From the NCBI GenBank assembly GCA_017945845.1, contig CP072828.1, positions 620,001 through 684,000 of the forward strand: a stretch of 64,000 nucleotides of DNA, given 5' to 3'. This document shows positions 61,158 through 64,000 of this stretch, one piece after another (position 1 is the stretch's first letter; every line of letters begins with the position of its first letter). Below the pieces are notes generated by a model. That model did not search any database and was not told where the DNA came from. It worked only from the letters and a program-made list of their open reading frames with translations. This DNA comes from Carnobacteriaceae bacterium zg-C25. Lineage in GTDB: Bacteria; Bacillota; Bacilli; Lactobacillales; Aerococcaceae. A program made the position numbers and the translations under genes.

Positions 61158-62483
61158 ATGGAAGAGTGGCAAGATATACAATTGCATAACCCGATACAAA
61201 TTTATCCAACACAACAATTGAGTGATTACGATAAACGATTGATTTATGCGTTGTATGCTCCTATTATTGGTGCGCACGCTACGACGGTATATTTGTATTG
61301 TGCCAATCAATATGATGTTTTGGCACAATTGGATTTGACACATCAAGTGTTGTTACAGCAACTCAATATGGGGATAAAAGACTTTTATTTAGCCCGTAAA
61401 CGTTTAGAAGGTATCGGCTTATTACAAACGTTTCGCAAGCAAGTAGATGCGGTTGTATCCTTTTGCTATCAGCTTAAAGCGCCATTAGATGCGCAAACCT
61501 TTTTAAGTGATCCTATTTTATGCGGGTTACTCGTCGATATGGTTTCGGAAAAAACATTTCAATCCATTGTTTCACAGTTTCATGTGGTGAATCCTGATGT
61601 GGATGGTTTTATAAACATTACGCAAAATTTTTATCAAGTATATGGTAAACAGTTAGGCATTTATCAGCATAATATTTCTAATGTATTACCAACATCAAAA
61701 GGGACAATCAATTATGAAATGGAAACCAAATTCGATTGGCCGTTTCTTATTGATTTGATGAAACAAACTTATTTAAAAGATAGTATATTGACACAAGAAT
61801 TACGCAATCACATTGAAATGATTTCCAGTTTGTATCATGTTAATGCTATGGAAATGCGTGATTTATTAATGAAAAGTCATGATATACAACAAAATACGAT
61901 CAATATTGATAAATTGTACCAATTGGTGCGTGAACACACACAAGTCATGCCAACATCTAAAGCCATTACTCCAGAAAATAACACGTCATCAAATGAATAC
62001 AGTCAAGAATTTAATGAATTTATTTCATTATGTAACCAGTTAAAAACGACTGAATTTATTAAAATGGTGAAAAATAGTAAAAATCAAAAGAATGGCACAC
62101 AACAACAATATGTCGTTGAGCAAAGCGAACTAAAATTATTAGAACGTTTTGTAATGATCCAAAAAATACCAATGCCAGTAGTCAATGTATTGATCCATCA
62201 TATGCTGATTGGTGAAAATATGCCAACACTAAATGAATTGTATGCGATCAATACAATTAATGATTGGATTACCCATCATGTGAACACTGCCATTCAAGCG
62301 GTTGAGCGCATTAAAACACGTGCCATAGAACTACAAGAACGGCAAAAAGCGCGTAAAGAACGTACGACGACACCGCGAAACGTCAAACGTGTTGTGATGT
62401 CGGATGCTGAAAAAGAAGCGTTAAATGGAACGAATACACCGTTAAGTGAAGAAGAACGCAACGAAATTTTGAAAGGACTTTAA
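61158..62483 (+). CDS. dnaB: Replication initiation and membrane attachment protein DnaB
   Basis: The 441-residue protein matches Firmicute DnaB (not the helicase): IYPTQQLSDYDKRLIYALYAPIIG at the N-terminus, a long helical middle and a DnaB/DnaD-type C-terminal domain (LERFVMIQKIPMPVVNVLIHHML), with a basic tail. With DnaD and DnaI it loads the helicase at oriC and during restart. AGGAG ends ten bases before ATG 61158; GTG 61152 in frame would be too close. Confidence 0.93.
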   Translation: MEEWQDIQLHNPIQIYPTQQLSDYDKRLIYALYAPIIGAHATTVYLYCANQYDVLAQLDLTHQVLLQQLNMGIKDFYLARKRLEGIGLLQTFRKQVDAVVSFCYQLKAPLDAQTFLSDPILCGLLVDMVSEKTFQSIVSQFHVVNPDVDGFINITQNFYQVYGKQLGIYQHNISNVLPTSKGTINYEMETKFDWPFLIDLMKQTYLKDSILTQELRNHIEMISSLYHVNAMEMRDLLMKSHDIQQNTINIDKLYQLVREHTQVMPTSKAITPENNTSSNEYSQEFNEFISLCNQLKTTEFIKMVKNSKNQKNGTQQQYVVEQSELKLLERFVMIQKIPMPVVNVLIHHMLIGENMPTLNELYAINTINDWITHHVNTAIQAVERIKTRAIELQERQKARKERTTTPRNVKRVVMSDAEKEALNGTNTPLSEEERNEILKGL

Positions 62484-62484
62484 T

Positions 62485-63399
62485 ATGATGCAGTCTATAA
62501 AAGATATGATGAAAGATCAAATTGAAAATCCAACTGTTGTTAAACGCCGTGAAGCGCTAAAAGTACGTCTTTTGCAGCATGATGTCATTCAGCAATTCAT
62601 TACCGACAATCAAATTCCAGAGGACATTGTAACGGTTAGTTTCCCAAAATTTTTTGAATATTTGACCGAAAAAGAGCGTTTTGACAAAACAGGAGAGTGT
62701 CAAAACCCGGGGTTTGAACCGCTTTTAATGTATGAAAACGAAAGTGTTGTGGTGTCGTACGCACCGACTAAAGAGTTTTTACAAGAACAAGAAAAACGCG
62801 AATTCATCAATCGTATTCAAACGTTTGGTATGTCATCTCACATTAAAAATATAACACTTAATACGATTGATTTGGACGCTGAAAATAAAGAAGCCGTACT
62901 ATATTTTAGAACGTTTTTGGAACAATTAACGCAAGGCAAGTCGCCAAAAGGTGCTTATTTATACGGCGCTTTTGGTGTGGGTAAAACACACTTACTTGGA
63001 GCGTTAGCGGGTACACTATCCAAACAAGGTTATTCAAGCTATTTAGCACATGTGCCAAGTTTAGTCGTTGAATTAAAAGCATCCATTGCATCTAATCAAG
63101 TGAGCGATAAATTGGACACCATTAAAAAAGCGCCTATTTTAATGCTAGATGATATTGGTGGTGAATCGTTGACCAACTGGGTACGTGATGATGTCTTTAT
63201 GGTTATTTTAGATTACCGTATGCGTGAAAATTTACCGACCTTCTTTACATCTAATTTATCGTTTGATGATTTACAAGAACATTTTACAAATTCAACACAA
63301 ACGGAAGATGAGCGCAAATCAATGCGCCTCATGGAGCGTGTTAAATTTTTAGGACAGCCGTTTAATATTAAAGGGGCAAACAGACGCAATCAACAATAA
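62485..63399 (+). CDS. dnaI: Primosomal protein DnaI (helicase loader)
   Basis: The 304 residues have an N-terminal domain (about 1-115, including CQNPGFEPLLMYENESVVVSY with part of the zinc-binding region) and an AAA+ domain with Walker A GAFGVGKTHLLGAL near residue 160 and Walker B ILMLDDIGGES. DnaI loads the replicative helicase with DnaB and DnaD. It starts one base after the dnaB stop with GAAAGGAC upstream; the ATG is doubled (62485 and 62488). A terminator follows. Confidence 0.96.
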   Translation: MMQSIKDMMKDQIENPTVVKRREALKVRLLQHDVIQQFITDNQIPEDIVTVSFPKFFEYLTEKERFDKTGECQNPGFEPLLMYENESVVVSYAPTKEFLQEQEKREFINRIQTFGMSSHIKNITLNTIDLDAENKEAVLYFRTFLEQLTQGKSPKGAYLYGAFGVGKTHLLGALAGTLSKQGYSSYLAHVPSLVVELKASIASNQVSDKLDTIKKAPILMLDDIGGESLTNWVRDDVFMVILDYRMRENLPTFFTSNLSFDDLQEHFTNSTQTEDERKSMRLMERVKFLGQPFNIKGANRRNQQ

Positions 63400-63402
63400 C
63401 GC

Positions 63403-63432
63403 AAAAGAGCAGTGTTTTAACTGCTCTTTTAA
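63403..63432 (+). terminator. Terminator of nrdR-dnaB-dnaI
   Basis: AAAAGAGCAGT (63403-63413) pairs with ACTGCTCTTTT (63420-63430), 11 perfect pairs. Confidence 0.9.
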
Positions 63433-63440
63433 CGTTTTAG

Positions 63441-63449
63441 TGGTACAAT
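63441..63449 (+). promoter_or_regulatory. Promoter of the SWIM-domain protein gene
   Basis: An extended -10, TGG-TACAAT, lies 32 bases before the GTG start; no -35 is recognisable. Confidence 0.5.
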
Positions 63450-63481
63450 AAAGTAATAGTATTTTTAATGGAGGTAGGAAC

Positions 63482-64000
63482 GTGCAAACATTTAATGAGT
63501 TAGTCGATAAAGCAAAAGTAATTGTACAAAACGGTAGAGTATTAAATGCCGCAAAATATGCTACATCTCGTGTGTGGTTTTGTGAAATTTTTGATCAGAA
63601 GCATTTATACGAAGTATTGCTAGACGAAGCCGATCAGCATTTGGATACGTGTAATTGCCAATTGTTTAAATCAGAGCACGTTTGTGAACACGTATTGGCC
63701 GCAGAGATGTATTTGTCTACTAAAGGCATTATGCGTCAAATTAGTTATACGAGTGATCGTGTACCGAGTGAAAATACGGTGACACACCCCTTTAAACAAT
63801 ACGCTACACGTCAGTTAGTGCCAATTCAAAAGCATAATGTTTCGATTGAATTAGACATTATTTTTCATACACAAAAATCTTATTTAGACCAATTAAACAT
63901 TGAAATACAACTCAAAGTGATTAAAAATAAAGTGTTTAAAATTAGTAACCCTGAACAATTTATAACGAGTTATTTTAAAAAAATACCGTATAAATTGAGT
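63482..64000 (+). CDS. SWIM zinc-finger protein, N-terminal part (probable SNF2-family helicase), 3' truncated
   Basis: A frame from GTG 63482 (GGAGG eight bases upstream) is open to the window end, 173 codons. It contains a SWIM zinc finger, CxC-x(n)-CxH, as CNCQLFKSEHVCEH near residue 60, followed by a beta/alpha region with KYATRQ-type basic segments. In Firmicutes this arrangement usually begins SNF2-type ATPases with the helicase motor further downstream. The motor is outside the window, so the helicase call is inference. The gene has its own promoter after the dnaI terminator. Confidence 0.78.
   Translation, partial: MQTFNELVDKAKVIVQNGRVLNAAKYATSRVWFCEIFDQKHLYEVLLDEADQHLDTCNCQLFKSEHVCEHVLAAEMYLSTKGIMRQISYTSDRVPSENTVTHPFKQYATRQLVPIQKHNVSIELDIIFHTQKSYLDQLNIEIQLKVIKNKVFKISNPEQFITSYFKKIPYKLS

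Overview
The window is chromosomal DNA from a low-G+C Firmicute, most likely of the order Lactobacillales. I lean towards a Carnobacteriaceae/Aerococcaceae/Enterococcaceae-like lineage but cannot name a genus. The evidence is: Shine-Dalgarno sites of AGGAGG type, T-box leaders before argS and leuS, an LPXTG surface protein with Cna_B repeats, the Bacillus-type primosome genes dnaB and dnaI, a water-forming type NADH oxidase, a long L. casei-type ThyA, and gene orders such as xseA-xseB-ispA-tlyA-recN, cmk-rpsA-der-hup-TPR-cca and ylbG-rsmD-coaD-rlmH. No prophage, insertion sequence, integrase or CRISPR array was seen. Almost everything is core genome on the + strand; only three genes are on the - strand.

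Layout. 1-4.1 kb: exonuclease VII, isoprenoid synthesis, TlyA and RecN, with no argR where it commonly lies. 4.1-10.8 kb: a zinc peptidase (-), greA, mreCD, rpsO, pnp, a RidA protein and a YbjQ protein. 10.8-20.2 kb: a Gfo/Idh/MocA oxidoreductase (-) with a cre-like site, T-box-argS, dinB, trpS, tpx, an MFS transporter, ruvB, queA. 20.3-25.1 kb: a 1562-residue LPXTG surface protein with five 270-bp Cna_B repeats. 25.1-30.4 kb: T-box-leuS, DUF1294, MscS (-), a GT4 glycosyltransferase. 30.4-30.8 kb: tRNA-Leu(GAG) followed by three tandem, apparently structured repeats and a terminator. 30.9-33.0 kb: pseudouridine catabolism (psuK with a fused HTH, psuG). 33-42 kb: LysM protein, cmk, S1-domain protein, der, hup, TPR protein, cca, class A PBP. 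42-47 kb: an unrecognised membrane protein, MBL hydrolase, lplA, ftsK. 47-52.5 kb: an unrecognised 147-residue protein, nox, ftsW, ylbG-rsmD-coaD-rlmH. 52.5-55.8 kb: nanE, a PTS EIICB and an RpiR-family regulator gene interrupted by one in-frame stop. 56-59.8 kb: a fused murI-rdgB gene, a YfcE-type phosphoesterase, thyA, degV. 59.85-60.05 kb: a strong promoter, about 160 nt of non-coding sequence and a terminator. 60-64 kb: coaE, nrdR, dnaB, dnaI and the 5' part of a SWIM-domain protein gene.

How the genes work together. Most are housekeeping genes for translation, RNA turnover, replication and repair, and cell wall and division. The accessory functions are sugar and nucleoside salvage: nanE plus PTS would convert imported N-acetylmannosamine to GlcNAc-6-P, and psuK-psuG would break pseudouridine down to uracil and ribose-5-P. 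The leuS T-box specifier is CTC, and the tRNA-Leu gene in the window has the exactly matching anticodon GAG.

The items most worth a second look are the three-copy structured repeat behind tRNA-Leu, the orphan RNA before coaE, the nonsense-interrupted nan regulator with three helically phased operator-like sites, and the murI-rdgB fusion that keeps an internal ribosome binding site.
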